Assembly: GCF_000001735.4 (NCBI RefSeq)
Contig: NC_003071.7
Span: forward strand, 10,347,151 to 10,411,150
Length of the DNA: 64,000 bases
From: Arabidopsis thaliana
Lineage: Eukaryota; Streptophyta; Magnoliopsida; Brassicales; Brassicaceae
Reading direction: 5' to 3'
Shown: positions 22,829-32,996 of the stretch, piece after piece
How positions within the stretch are numbered: the stretch's first letter is position 1
How the letters are laid out: every line of letters starts with the position of its first letter
Program-made: the position numbers and the translations under genes
The notes under the pieces: generated by a model
The model's database searches: none
What the model was told of the DNA's origin: nothing
The model's input: only the letters and a program-made list of their open reading frames with translations

Positions 22829-25800
22829 TTACTGAGGCACTGAGATAGAAGCACCACTCATATGTTCCTGCAAATGGTTAGTAAAGAAGAAATCAGTAGG
22901 TGAGTATAGTAATATATTCGAGTTTCGATTTTCGCTTTTAGTGGTTCTCACCAGTTTCAAAGAACTTTGGCTACCAGTTGGAGATGGTAGAGGGCTATTG
23001 CCGACTACTACAGAATGTGATGATTCATCAGCAAGTGTTCTTAATCTATTTAGCTCAGGCAAAATAACTTTAGCAAGATCAGGTCTATCTTTTCTCCTTA
23101 GCTCTGCACATTTAAGAGCTAATTTAGCAAACTCTTCAGTGTCTTCCATTGGCCAATCAGAAACAACTGGATCGAGTAAATCAACCAAAGTTCCTTTCTC
23201 TAGTGCTCTCTCGACATAATGAGTTAGACCCATTGGTGGTTTTGCTGTTATCAACTGTAGAAACATAATTCCAAGTGAGTAAATGTCTGATTTCACACCC
23301 AACATTCCTGTTTGTTGATACTCTGGGTCGATATAACAGAATGTGCCAGCGGTTGAAGTCATGCGGTATTGTGTCACTGTGTCTGCAACTGTTGGAGGGA
23401 CCAATCTAGCTAAACCAACATCAGATATCTTGCTGACGAAGTTACGGTCTAGCAAGATGTTTCCTGGTTTGAGATCACGGTGAACAAGAGGCTCAGGTTT
23501 AGCTTGGTGCAAGAACAACAATCCAGTGCCTATCTCTGCAGCGATTCTAAATCTCATCTGCCACGAGAGAGGTGGACTGTTTCCTAGTCTGAAAAGACGA
23601 TCTTCTAAGCTCCCATTAGCCATGAACTCGTAGACTAAACATCCGCATTCCGGACAAGCCCCAAGAAGTAGAACCATGTTCGGATGCCTAATGCAGCTCA
23701 ATACCTCGACCTGTGTTTTCAAAACTCTAAAATGAGAAAGAAACAAATGAATAAGGAGAAACTGATGTGACTTTATTACAAGATGTCATTACCTCTTGTT
23801 GAAATTGCGATCTTCCTTGAGCTGCATCGGGACGAAGAACTTTAACAGCCACTGGTGTATGATCAAGATAACATTTGTAGACAGGTCCATAACCACCTTC
23901 TCCAATCTTATATTTCTCAGCGAAAAACTCTGTTGCAAGCTCAATATCTTCAATGGAGTACTTCCTATACCTGACATCTGAGTTTGCTAAAGCGGTAAGA
24001 GCCTTTGTTTTCTCCTCTGACTCTTTTAAAGCTTTCATTTCCGCGTTGACTCTCTTCTTAGCCTCTAATTCAGCAATCCTTTGAGCTGCTTCAGCTGCCT
24101 CCATAGCTGCTTTTGACTTTGCTTTCTCTTTCTCTGCAATGGCTAATGCTGCTTCCTCTGCATTTCTCGCTTCTTCTAGTTTTCTCTCTTCTTCTAACTT
24201 CCAACGTTGAAGCTCAGTCGCCTACAATTACCAAAACATGTTTTAGATTTTTGAAAACCATAAACACTTGTTTTTACAGAAACTCTTACCTTTTGTTTTG
24301 CTGTGAGTGCTTCTTTGCAAGCTGTACTATACATTTCCATAGTCTGCTTCAACTCCAGTTTAAGCCTCCTCATCTCAGCCTCTACATCATCCTGCTTTTG
24401 GTAATTTTCAGAATGTCAATAACACTAGTTATATACCAAACGATTAAGATTTTATCAGTCTTACTATTGATTGAGAGGCGGATGAAAATCTTTCGCTCTC
24501 GAAATCAGTGGGTGAGTTCATATCCACTGATCTCCTTCCATAGTTGGAAGACTGATCAAGGCTAGAACTATAGTCCATGTCTGAGAAATTTGAAAGCCTA
24601 GGAGGAGTTCGGCTTGGATCATTGTTGTCATATAGAGAAGGGAAGATACGGTCAATGCTTGGTCTTCCGGAACTGATAAAGGATATGTCTGATTCTGGAA
24701 CAGTTAAATCTCCGTATGATCTACCATTGCCTCTTCTTGTAAAAGGAGATCTGTGTTTCATACATGGAGATTTCAGTTTTATGATCATGTCTAAATGAAA
24801 ACACACACAAGAGTGGTTTTTACCTGAAGGACTCTGATTGATCGTCTATTGACCTGCGTTGTTGATCCTCCATAGACCTGCGTTGTTGATCTTCTACAGA
24901 CCTTCGTTGGTTAGACTCAAAAGACCGTCTATCGGCTGCAAAAAAAGAAGATTAAAAACCAAGTTTTAAGGTGAAACAACAAGTGAAAGAAGTTTTGTGT
25001 GTTTTAACAACCTCGCAGACTGTTAGCGGAAGTAGAAGGCATAGGTTGAGGAGGCTTTAAGCTAGGTGGTTGAACTGAACTGCGTAGAGGAGCAGTCATG
25101 GGTGCAGAACGAGAAGCTGATCTCATTGTTTGAATCTTTCCTTTGGAAATGATATAAACCGTGCAGAAATCAGGAGCGTTTTTTGTTATGCTGCCTGGAA
25201 TATCTGTAGGTTTGTTGAACCTGCAAAATTTTCGTAATCCAACATTACTTGAGAATCAAGATTCAGCCAGAGAGACAAAGAAGGCAAGGAAGTGGTTATT
25301 TTTTATACCTGAGAAAACCACCTTTGCTGGAGGAACCAACTACTAAAACCTCAATGGCCGCTTGGTTTACGTATTCGACCAATGCTTTGGCAACATCGGA
25401 CTCCTCAAGCAACACATCTTGGCATTGAATCTGGACAGTTTTCATTGCACATTAACGAGATAAAGGATATATACAAAAGAGGAAAACAAAAACATAATGT
25501 AAACCAAGAAACTCACGTCTTTGCGTGTGCAGAAGCAACGGAAAGGAAGAAATATTTCTTTGGAAATGCCTTCTGGATCTCTGCATACCAATGAAGAATC
25601 TTGGCTCAGCTCTGAAACAAAATCACAAAGCATCAGAAACAAAGAAATCGAATGAAAACAGAGAAAAGAACGAAAACGAAGAAGATAGGGTTTGTTTACT
25701 TGCAGAGGAAGCATGAAGAGAAGCGCTATTATTCAATGGAGAAGGTCGAAGCTTGACGTGGACAAGAATGACGGATTGGCCTCGCTGCAACAAATTATCA

Positions 25801-25913
25801 ACAGCCCATTTAAGAGCGTGTTGGCTGCTTTTGTCTTTGTCTATTGCAACAGCTACAACTCCGCTAGACCCTCCTTCCTTGACTCCCACGTTATTGTTTT
25901 TCGGCATCCACAT
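22829..25913 (-). CDS. USP-domain plus protein kinase (RLCK IXb-type), 10 exons, 788 aa
   Basis: Exons on minus are 25700-25913, 25517-25611, 25309-25430, 25012-25220, 24824-24935, 24465-24750, 24290-24391, 23793-24221, 22952-23710 and 22829-22867; 789 codons with stop. Residues 1 to about 160 form a universal stress protein (adenine nucleotide alpha hydrolase) domain (VAVAIDKDKSSQHALKWAVD). A Ser/Arg-rich linker follows, with repeats of EDQQRRS, then a long Ala/Glu/Lys-rich coiled coil (about 350-455). The kinase domain (about 479-745) has GEGGYG (487-492), Lys507, HRDLKPGN (600-607) and DVG instead of DFG (620-622). DVG and GTFCYIDPEYQQTG are normal in this class. No U-box follows, unlike the related PUB proteins. 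It matches AT2G24370 in memory. Confidence 0.93.
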
Positions 25914-26425
25914 CTTCGTCTCTCTATCGCTTTCTCTCCTTCAGGATTCAAGATTCAGAGCAATAAAGAAACTTGAGAAGATGAAATCGAAAGAGAGAGA
26001 GAGACGTGTTTTGAGGTAGGTTCAAAGATGGTTTCTCTATTTTTCATTTTTTGTTAAGAGAGCGAAACAAGAGGATACAGAGAAAAGAGAGTTTCTATAA
26101 AAATAAATTTTCTCTTGTTTCGTCTCTATCTCTCTATGAACGCTTCTCCTTCTTCTCCGCCTCTCCTTCCTCTTGATTTCTCTTTCCTATTAACTGAAAC
26201 TTTCTTCGACGATTTACAATACCAATTTGTGTATAGATTAATTTCCACGCAAGTAACATATAAGGTATGTCCAAACTTCCAAAAAAGAAAAGAAAAAACT
26301 TCCAAAAAAAGTAAATGAAAAAGAACACAGAAGGAGAAACCAGAAATTCCAAAGCACGTGACTGGTTTCTTATGGAACAATAAAAACATGGTTATATACT
26401 GTTAATACATACCACTTGCAAGAAA
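25914..26425. other. Promoter of USP-kinase gene and spacer to tRNA
   Basis: 25914 to about 26120 is GA-rich on plus and is the likely 5' UTR of the minus-strand kinase gene. The remainder is CT-rich then AT-rich. Several ORFs here come from low-complexity sequence and are not supported as genes. Confidence 0.4.
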
Positions 26426-26498
26426 GACTCTGTGGCCCAATGGATAAGGCGCTGGTCTACGAAACCAGAGATTCTGGGTTCGATCCCCAGCAGAGTCG
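26426..26498 (+). tRNA. tRNA-Arg (anticodon ACG)
   Basis: This is a 73-base intronless tRNA. The acceptor stem is GACTCTG with CAGAGTC, the A box is TGGCCCAATGG and the B box GGTTCGATCCC. The anticodon arm CTGGT-CTACGAA-ACCAG gives anticodon ACG (read as ICG after editing). A T-rich stop signal for RNA polymerase III (tttctttttg) follows at 26501. It lies 147 bp before the start of the AIG2-like gene. Confidence 0.97.
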
Positions 26499-26645
26499 AT
26501 TTCTTTTTGCTAATTTTTTATTGCGAATTATTTGAAGGCTCGAAGCTTAAAAAGGCCCAAAGAATCTCATGAAGATTCTGTTTTTGGTCTCTCTCACTCA
26601 CAAGTCTCACATAATCGAAAGCTCGCAGAAGTCAAGAGGAAGAAG

Positions 26646-27504
26646 ATGAGTGGTACAGTGACAATGCACAGTGTCTTCGTCTACGGCAGTCTCATGGCGG
26701 ACGACGTCGTTCGTCTCCTCCTCAACCGTATCCCTCAAACCGCTTCCGCAACCCTCCCTGATTTGTACGATTCCATCTCTGCAAAATCGATTTTCTTTGT
26801 TGAAATTGAAAAAAATTGATTGGTGATTTTGAGATTTTTGCAGCCATAGATTCAGCATCAAAGGTCGTGTTTATCCGGCGATTATACCAGCTAAGTCTGA
26901 TAAAGTCTCTGGAAAGGTCAGGATCCGAATCAGATTCTTACTCATGCCTTAAGGATTGGGAAATTTTGATATTGTTGTTGTGCAGGTGTTATTTGGAATC
27001 ACAGATGATGAACTTAATGTTTTAGATGAGTTTGAGGATGTTGAGTATGAAAGAGAGAATGTTCAAGTTTTGTTAACAGTGAGTCATTCTCAGATTCATT
27101 CTCCATCCATTTCTATAGAGAGAAAAAAATGTGTTGTTGTTTTTGCAAAGATTCAAAGATGCAAGAACAAGAACAATTCATTTGTTCTCTATATTTGATT
27201 TGAATGCAGAGATATTGATATATATGTTTACAGGATAGTTCAGACGAGAAACTGCAAACAAAAACCTACGTTTGGGCCAAGAAAGATGATCCTGACCTAT
27301 ACGGGACATGGGATTTCGAGGTTAGCTATCTTAATTTGTTCATAGATTAGGCTCTCTGGATCATTACTTGTTTGAATTGTGTATGTATATATATGCTTTC
27401 CATTGTACTTTCCACAGGAATGGAAGCAACTTCACATGGAAGGTTTCTTGAAGATGACTAAAGAATTTGCTGAAGAGTTGAATTTACCGAAATCCGAGAT
27501 ATGA
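26646..27504 (+). CDS. AIG2-like (gamma-glutamylcyclotransferase-fold) protein, 5 exons, 152 aa
   Basis: Exons are 26646-26764, 26844-26916, 26986-27078, 27234-27320 and 27418-27504; 153 codons with stop. The N-terminus carries FVYGSL (YGSL at 13-16), the nucleotide/substrate loop of the BtrG/GGCT fold. A conserved acidic site follows (LDEFEDVEYER, with Glu81 at the position of the catalytic acid). The C-terminal WDFEEWKQLHMEGF is typical of plant AIG2-like proteins. Members were first found as avirulence-induced genes; some act as cyclotransferases on gamma-glutamyl compounds. The start at 26646 is the first ATG in frame, with an in-frame Met at codon 7. Confidence 0.93.
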
Positions 27505-28346
27505 CTCGCCGCTACATTCGGATCAGTAAATGAAATCTGGTATAGTTTCCTCAATGAATTAGTCAATATATTCTTGGTGTTCTCTCTAGGAAGGGTTAGA
27601 TTCTTCTTCATGAATACACATACATGAGGGGGATTTGGGGTTTTGTGGTATTACTTAATTCAACTGATAAGGAATAAGAAAACAGCTACAGATTCTTGTG
27701 CGGTATGTTATTATACAATACACATATAGACATGTGTTTAGCTTCGATTGTTTGTTCGCATTTATCTTTTACGAGAGCTCAATTGCTACTATGTTTGAGA
27801 CGAATTGTGTGAATTTTCCACAATACTAGTAAGTAATACCAAATCAAGATGTTATTGGAAATTATAAAGCAAAAAGTGGACAACAAATGTGTTGTAGATA
27901 GCATCAAGTTTTATTAGCTAGGGAAGGTCATATGTTGTAGACAATGTGCTTCTATCTTAGTACAGAAGATAGATTATTAACTGAAGCATAGTGAAAGCGA
28001 GTGGCAACCAAAGCTTCAAAACAAAGACCCTGCAAAGTATACCAAATAGACTTAATAGAATTTAAACTTTGGGCTGGACCTCCCAAACCTTGAGAAACTA
28101 TGGACCAAGTCCCGGATTTTTAATTCCACAGATTTGTCATTTGTGTATCCGCCACTTAGTTGCTGTTGAGCTGTCCATAGCCTGTGTGGGTACTGTACTG
28201 GTCCCTACTAATACCAGCAATAATCGAAATTAATGGGCCTTCCTACGATCCATTATCAGCCCACTAGTTACTGTAGCGGACGGACTTTGTGTGAATTAAC
28301 CGCCACGGAAGTTGGATTGAGGAATTCAGGAAAGAGCAAAAAAAAA
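27505..28346. other. 3' UTR of AIG2-like gene and promoter of next gene
   Basis: No ORF of interest. The right part (about 28160-28346) is GC-richer, with two telomere/site-II-like elements (gggcct near 28226 and cccac near 28258), as in promoters of housekeeping plant genes. This is a composition-based guess. Confidence 0.35.
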
Positions 28347-28931
28347 ATGGCGACTTGGATAACGTTACAGCCTCCAATTTCATGTTATTTACGGCTGATG
28401 CCATCATCAGCGCCGTCGCCGGCTTCATCCACGTCGCGTCGAAAACAACGTCGTCTCTTTAAGCCATTTCGATGCGTTCCACTTCAAGAACAAGAGCCTC
28501 AGCTCGATCAGTCGCAGCAGGTACCAAACAAAAATTTGGACATTAAAAATCGATGAAGTTGAAATCGGATCTGACAATTGATTGAGGATTTTTCGTGAAG
28601 GGAGACGACAATGCTGTGATTTTGTGTGAGGATTGTAACGGGAAAGGATGGTTGCTCTGCGATTTCTGTAAAGGACAGAAAACAAATGTGAAATCTGAGA
28701 ATAATCGAATCTATCGACGATGTCCAACTTGTAAAGCTGTGAGTTTTCGTAAATTTCGATTAGGTTAAACTGTTGCTAAGTAATGTATCTGTGAAACTTT
28801 GGATTGGTTATCTAAATCTGGGAACTTGAATGATGTGATTATAGGTGGGATTTGTGTTGTGTAGAAAATGTAAAGTGTTCAAGTGTGTCACATTTCCTAA
28901 CTCAGAAGACGGCGATGAACTTTTGTTCTAA
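28347..28931 (+). CDS. Small DnaJ-type zinc-finger protein, 3 exons, 132 aa
   Basis: Exons are 28347-28520, 28601-28738 and 28845-28931. The first 58 residues are rich in Ser, Pro and Arg and poor in acid, like a plastid transit peptide. The rest holds four CxxC motifs at 67-70, 78-81, 99-102 and 110-113 (CEDCNGKGW, CDFC, CPTC, CRKC) and no J domain. This DnaJ central-domain zinc finger without J domain is the pattern of BSD2-like chloroplast chaperones. It probably assists protein folding in plastids; targeting is inferred. It matches AT2G24395 in memory. Confidence 0.88.
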
Positions 28932-30842
28932 GAGCTCCTTGTTCTAGCAACACTCTTCTTCTCCAACTAAGGACACCATTTGAGTTTTCAGGTTCCTTTC
29001 TTTTTCCAATTGTTATATATATATATTGTCTTTACTCATATGTAGCCATATGTATATGCACATTGTAACATTAATCAGACTAGTGAATAGTGATTGCATT
29101 GGCTTCTTTACTGATCTCTATGTTCATGTGTGAAGCTTTCCTGATTGTATATTGTTATATGTATTGTCTTTATTCATATGTGTAATAAGCACATTGTAAC
29201 ATTAATCAGACTAGTCATTGCATTGGCTTCTTTCTAACCTTTCCTGGTTGATTTTTGTCTGTAATGTGTCTCATTCTCATGTAGATATTTAAATCTATTT
29301 CATTGATTATTCTTAAAAAATGGGATTTCCTTGTCGTTTAACGTATAACCTCGACACCCATCTTTAGAGCAGAAAACTATTGAGTCAATGTCGTACACTC
29401 CCAACTGTTTTTATGATTCCAAGGCATATGGTTTGTTCTTGTTAATCTTCTGCTGGATCATGCTGTCTTTAAGTTTATAGAAACCTGCAATTCATTATTC
29501 TCGATATAAGGTTCAGGAGATAAGTGCACATGTATTAGGCGATTCGTTCTAGATGGTGTTAAATCTCAAGGTACAGATGTCATGTGGTGTTTTCCGTTTT
29601 ATCAGATCTCTATGTTTTCTGTTTTGACTTTTGACTCTCATTAATCATTTTGGCAGAGAACTAACATGTAATGTGATTTTATGAACATCTTACTCTTCCT
29701 TTCTTGAATCCTGTTTGGTTTAGGGGATTGTAAAGTCAGTCCTTTTGATATTGCCGTACTCTTTTGAGATGAACGTATATGCATGTGATCACAATAATGT
29801 AGCTAGTTAGTTTATGTAAGAATTTTTCTGTGACTCTGCTATTAGCTTATTATATTACTAAGCATCCGTATTTTAGCTTTAGTTTTTGTAAGAGAAGCTT
29901 AGGATACCGTACTTTTGCCTTTGAATAGTTTAAAAACAACATTCCACTTGGTGATTAAAAGTACCATTCCGTAATTATTGTTATCCTTACATTATCATAT
30001 TATTTTAAACCTCTGATTACTTTAACATAACTCTGCAACTTCCATTCACATGGTTGTTCCGGAAAGAACGCAAACTGCCCAAATAGAAACATGAACCATT
30101 CTTTCTATTCTTTTTTTGTTCTCTCTCTCTCTCTTCTTATTTCTTAATAGGCGTAGCATTTTGGCTTATTATGAGCTTGATTTCTGCTTAGAGTTAAACG
30201 ACAAAGTGCAAATGTTTAATTCGTATGACTCATTATACCTCTAGTTGCATAAGGGTCTATCTGCTGAGGTTATAGATCAACTTCTATAGTATTCCAAACT
30301 AATAAAATCTTCGGTTACCATAAATTATCTTGCCTACGTGATATGTTTCTACTGACTTGTGCTGCAAATGCAGACGACTGGATTACAAAGGATCTATGAA
30401 AATTTGTGTAAAAGTTCAGATAGTGTTTTTGCTTGATTCACTTATTCAGTATTTGATTTTTTATTGTACCACGAGTCTACTGCATTTGTCATCAGGAATA
30501 GATGGTTAGATCAATGGGCTGGTGGGTTCTTGTGAGAAATTCCACCAGAGCAGAGAAATATCAAAGAGCCGTTTTAAGTTTTCATCAGTCAGAGGTAGTG
30601 CAACAAAAATTGAAATCAGTGCAGAGAAAGAATAAAGAGTCTCCAGGAACAGAGGTCCACATCACGGTTTCAATGATCTGTTTGTACATTCCACTATTTA
30701 GAAATCTCTCCCCTTACTCAGAATTAAGAAATTTTAAAGCACACAAATCCATATTCCTAGAGAAAAAGTGGGAATAAGCAGAATGGCTCAAATTAGCACA
30801 AGAGGAGGAAAAAGAAGATGCAGAAGCAAGCAATGAACAAAA
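28932..30842. other. Spacer with a duplicated segment
   Basis: A direct duplication spans about 29010-29240: cacattgtaacattaatcag occurs at 29059 and 29190 (offset about 131 bp), with tattgtcttta..catatg and gcattggcttcttt shared. The remainder is AT-rich. An ORF at 30502-30777 has no recognisable domain and lies in the likely 3' flank of the SAUR gene; I do not call it. Confidence 0.5.
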
Positions 30843-31379
30843 CTATCTGCACATTGGGCTGTTGTGAGGTTGGTGTGAAGGAGTCTTAGGACAGTCTGAT
30901 GGATGCTGGTAACTCGTCTTATCATCTGCTGCTGCATTGAACTTACATTCCTGCTTAGCTGTTATTGGCGTCACCAGGTACCCTTCGTTCTTCTCCTCCA
31001 TTATCTTCAATATGCTCTCAAAAACAGAAACTTCACAAGGAATCCTCAAGACACCGGCTTGTTGAAACCCGAACTCTTCTTCTGCCTCACGCAGAAGAAC
31101 ATAGAAAGCTTGATGGCTGAGGTACTCGGTTGGTATTGTGTACCTCTTCTTCTCTAACCCGACCGAAACAGCTAGATACCCTTTAGGCACAGCTGTTACA
31201 TCTGTAAATGACAGTGTCCTCTTCAGAAACTTGATGCTCTTGCTTCCCCCGCCACTGCTATTGTTGTCTTCGTTGTTGTTGTTGGCTGCTTTTGATGCAA
31301 TTGCTTGTTTTCGCCATTTCTTGAGAAGCTGTTGAAGCTTAACGATCTCTCTGATCTTGTTTGACTTCTTGGCTTCCAT
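30843..31379 (-). CDS. SAUR38: SAUR-family auxin-responsive protein, intronless, 178 aa
   Basis: Single exon. The SAUR core runs at about 60-130: VPKGYLAVSVG, then RYTIPTEYLSHQAFYVLLREAEEEFGF and LRIPCEVSVFE, all family hallmarks. The N-terminus is basic (KIREIVKLQQLLKKWRK), as in many long SAURs, and the C-terminal tail is His/Pro/Ser-rich. I use the Met at 31379 because known long SAURs begin MEAKK-like; an upstream in-frame Met at 31397 would add six residues (184 aa). A TATA-like ctctatatatcc lies on minus at about 31485-31496, some 110 bases upstream. SAURs usually promote growth by inhibiting PP2C.D phosphatases; the role of this long type is less certain. Confidence 0.93.
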   Translation of the reverse strand: MEAKKSNKIREIVKLQQLLKKWRKQAIASKAANNNNEDNNSSGGGSKSIKFLKRTLSFTDVTAVPKGYLAVSVGLEKKRYTIPTEYLSHQAFYVLLREAEEEFGFQQAGVLRIPCEVSVFESILKIMEEKNEGYLVTPITAKQECKFNAAADDKTSYQHPSDCPKTPSHQPHNSPMCR

Positions 31380-31484
31380 GGTGGAGATAGAAGACAAAAG
31401 ACAAGAAGTTTGGTACTATGTTTTGTCTAGCGTCTGTCTCTTTCTATGTGTGTAGTGATTAGGACGTGGTGAATATTGAGAATC

Positions 31485-31496
31485 GGGGATATATAG
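31485..31496 (-). promoter_or_regulatory. TATA box of the SAUR gene
   Basis: On the minus strand the sequence reads cctctatatatccc, about 107 bases upstream of the chosen ATG. Position and composition fit a TATA box. Confidence 0.6.
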
Positions 31497-31777
31497 AGGT
31501 GGTGACCACGGAATTCTGATTTAATTAGTTTTGTTTCTGCTTAAAATATTGTGCTAATCATATGCTTTGGTTTTTTTTAATGATTTAAACCAACTTGAAT
31601 TTGTTGACAAGCAAAATTAAGCAGCTTGAACTTAGAAAATGATATTTAACATAACCTCAAATTTTGTCACCAAAATCAGACAGGCAAAGCTGGCTCAAGC
31701 ATCGCTTAAATCCCTGTAAAACGCAACTATGTAATTAATATTGAGATATACTTGTTGCTTTCTGACTCTGATTTCAT

Positions 31778-32260
31778 TCACTCGGCAGCATTCTCGTGCT
31801 CTCGGCTGCTGTTGCCAAATCTTATGGTATCTTTCTCAAAAAGCTCATAGTACCGTTGTGTCTCCATCAGACTTTCATTGATGTAAGTCTTATAGGTACT
31901 ACTAAGATCCATAATATGTAAGGCCTCACTTGCTTCTTTCCCATCATACCATATGGCTCTTTCTCTTTTTCCACCTCCCGGTACTGAATAACAGCATGTT
32001 GCTTGCTACAAAATGTGTGATTAGTAGGAATGTCGGATCTTTCTCTCACGTCCAAAGAGGTAGCAAATTTGGTAATGAATGCAAAGTGTCTCTTTCAGTG
32101 GTTCACCATCCTTAAAATGATAAAGTCTCCATCTTTCTTTGGGTTTTCTATTATCTACGGGATTATTGAAGAGGAGTGTGATACCTTTGTATATGTTGGT
32201 TTCTTCAGCAAGTTTCCTCGATAGCTCAAAACATCGCACACCATGTTTTTCAATCATCAA
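31778..32260 (-). pseudogene. FHA-domain pseudogene related to DAWDLE (DDL)
   Basis: Read on minus, consecutive pieces give FELSRKLAEETN, YKGITLLF, ERWRLYHFKDGEPL, CYLFGRER, DIPTNHTFCSKQHAVIQYRE, then MMGK.QVRPYI, KTYINES, QRYYELFEKDTIRFGNSSRE and a stop after NAAE. That order is the C-terminal FHA domain of DAWDLE/SNIP1-type proteins, which bind DCL1 and RNA in small-RNA biogenesis. The reading frame changes at least twice, so it is not functional. No introns are visible, which favours a retrocopy, but no poly(A) tail or target duplication is clear. Sequence upstream of FELS (about 32270-32480) does not match DDL as I recall it. Confidence 0.75.
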
Positions 32261-32996
32261 ACATGAATGAAGTAGCAGCTATCGAGATTCTCTCTCTCGT
32301 CCGGTACTTAGCCAACACCCTTCCTCCGAATCTCTGAATGTCAGATTGATGTCTCCTGGCACTTGGAGGATAATCTAAGCAGACATGGATGGGTCCTAAT
32401 CGATCAAGATAGTATCTTCCATATAGGTCTCAAGAGTTTGAGAAGATGTCTTTCACCGTTTCATGCGGAAGTTGACTCCTTACTTTAAGCAATTGAATGC
32501 ATGATCGTAATTAGTGATATATTTGGAGTTTTCGCTTCCGGTTACTCTGATATGATATCTTTCCTCGACAACTATAACGAATGACCAATATTTGTAATAG
32601 AGATAGTCTATTTTCGATCTCTCATTTGTTTCTTTCTTTTTTTAACATTACATTTTTTCATAGAATTCTAATACTCACAGATTGTTTAATGATTTTTTCT
32701 TACAAAAAGTATCATTCAGATAATTTAATAAAAATGGTATCGCAGTGCCTTTATTTACCTTTAGGAGTAAGTTTTCTTTCTTCCGATATCCTAAATTGTT
32801 CGACACGTGTCAATCACGAAACCACAACCAAAAAACCTTGTCGTCTTCTCCAATCATAAAAAAAAAAAAAAAACAGTGTCCCAATTTGATCAAACAAAAC
32901 AAATTCATAAATTCGGAGAAGAGAACGAAAAATCTTCTTGTTGGCAAATCTCCGGCGAGATCATCTTTCTTATTTTGTTCCACGGAAGTTTCAGAC

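Noticed and set aside
30502-30777. 91-codon plus-strand frame between DnaJ-like and SAUR genes
   Set aside because: No domain, no splice or promoter support, and AT-rich biased composition.
32270-32480. Extension of the FHA pseudogene upstream (YYLDRLGPIHVCLDYPP-like translation)
   Set aside because: Protein-like in part but I cannot match it to DDL or any family, so it was left outside the pseudogene.
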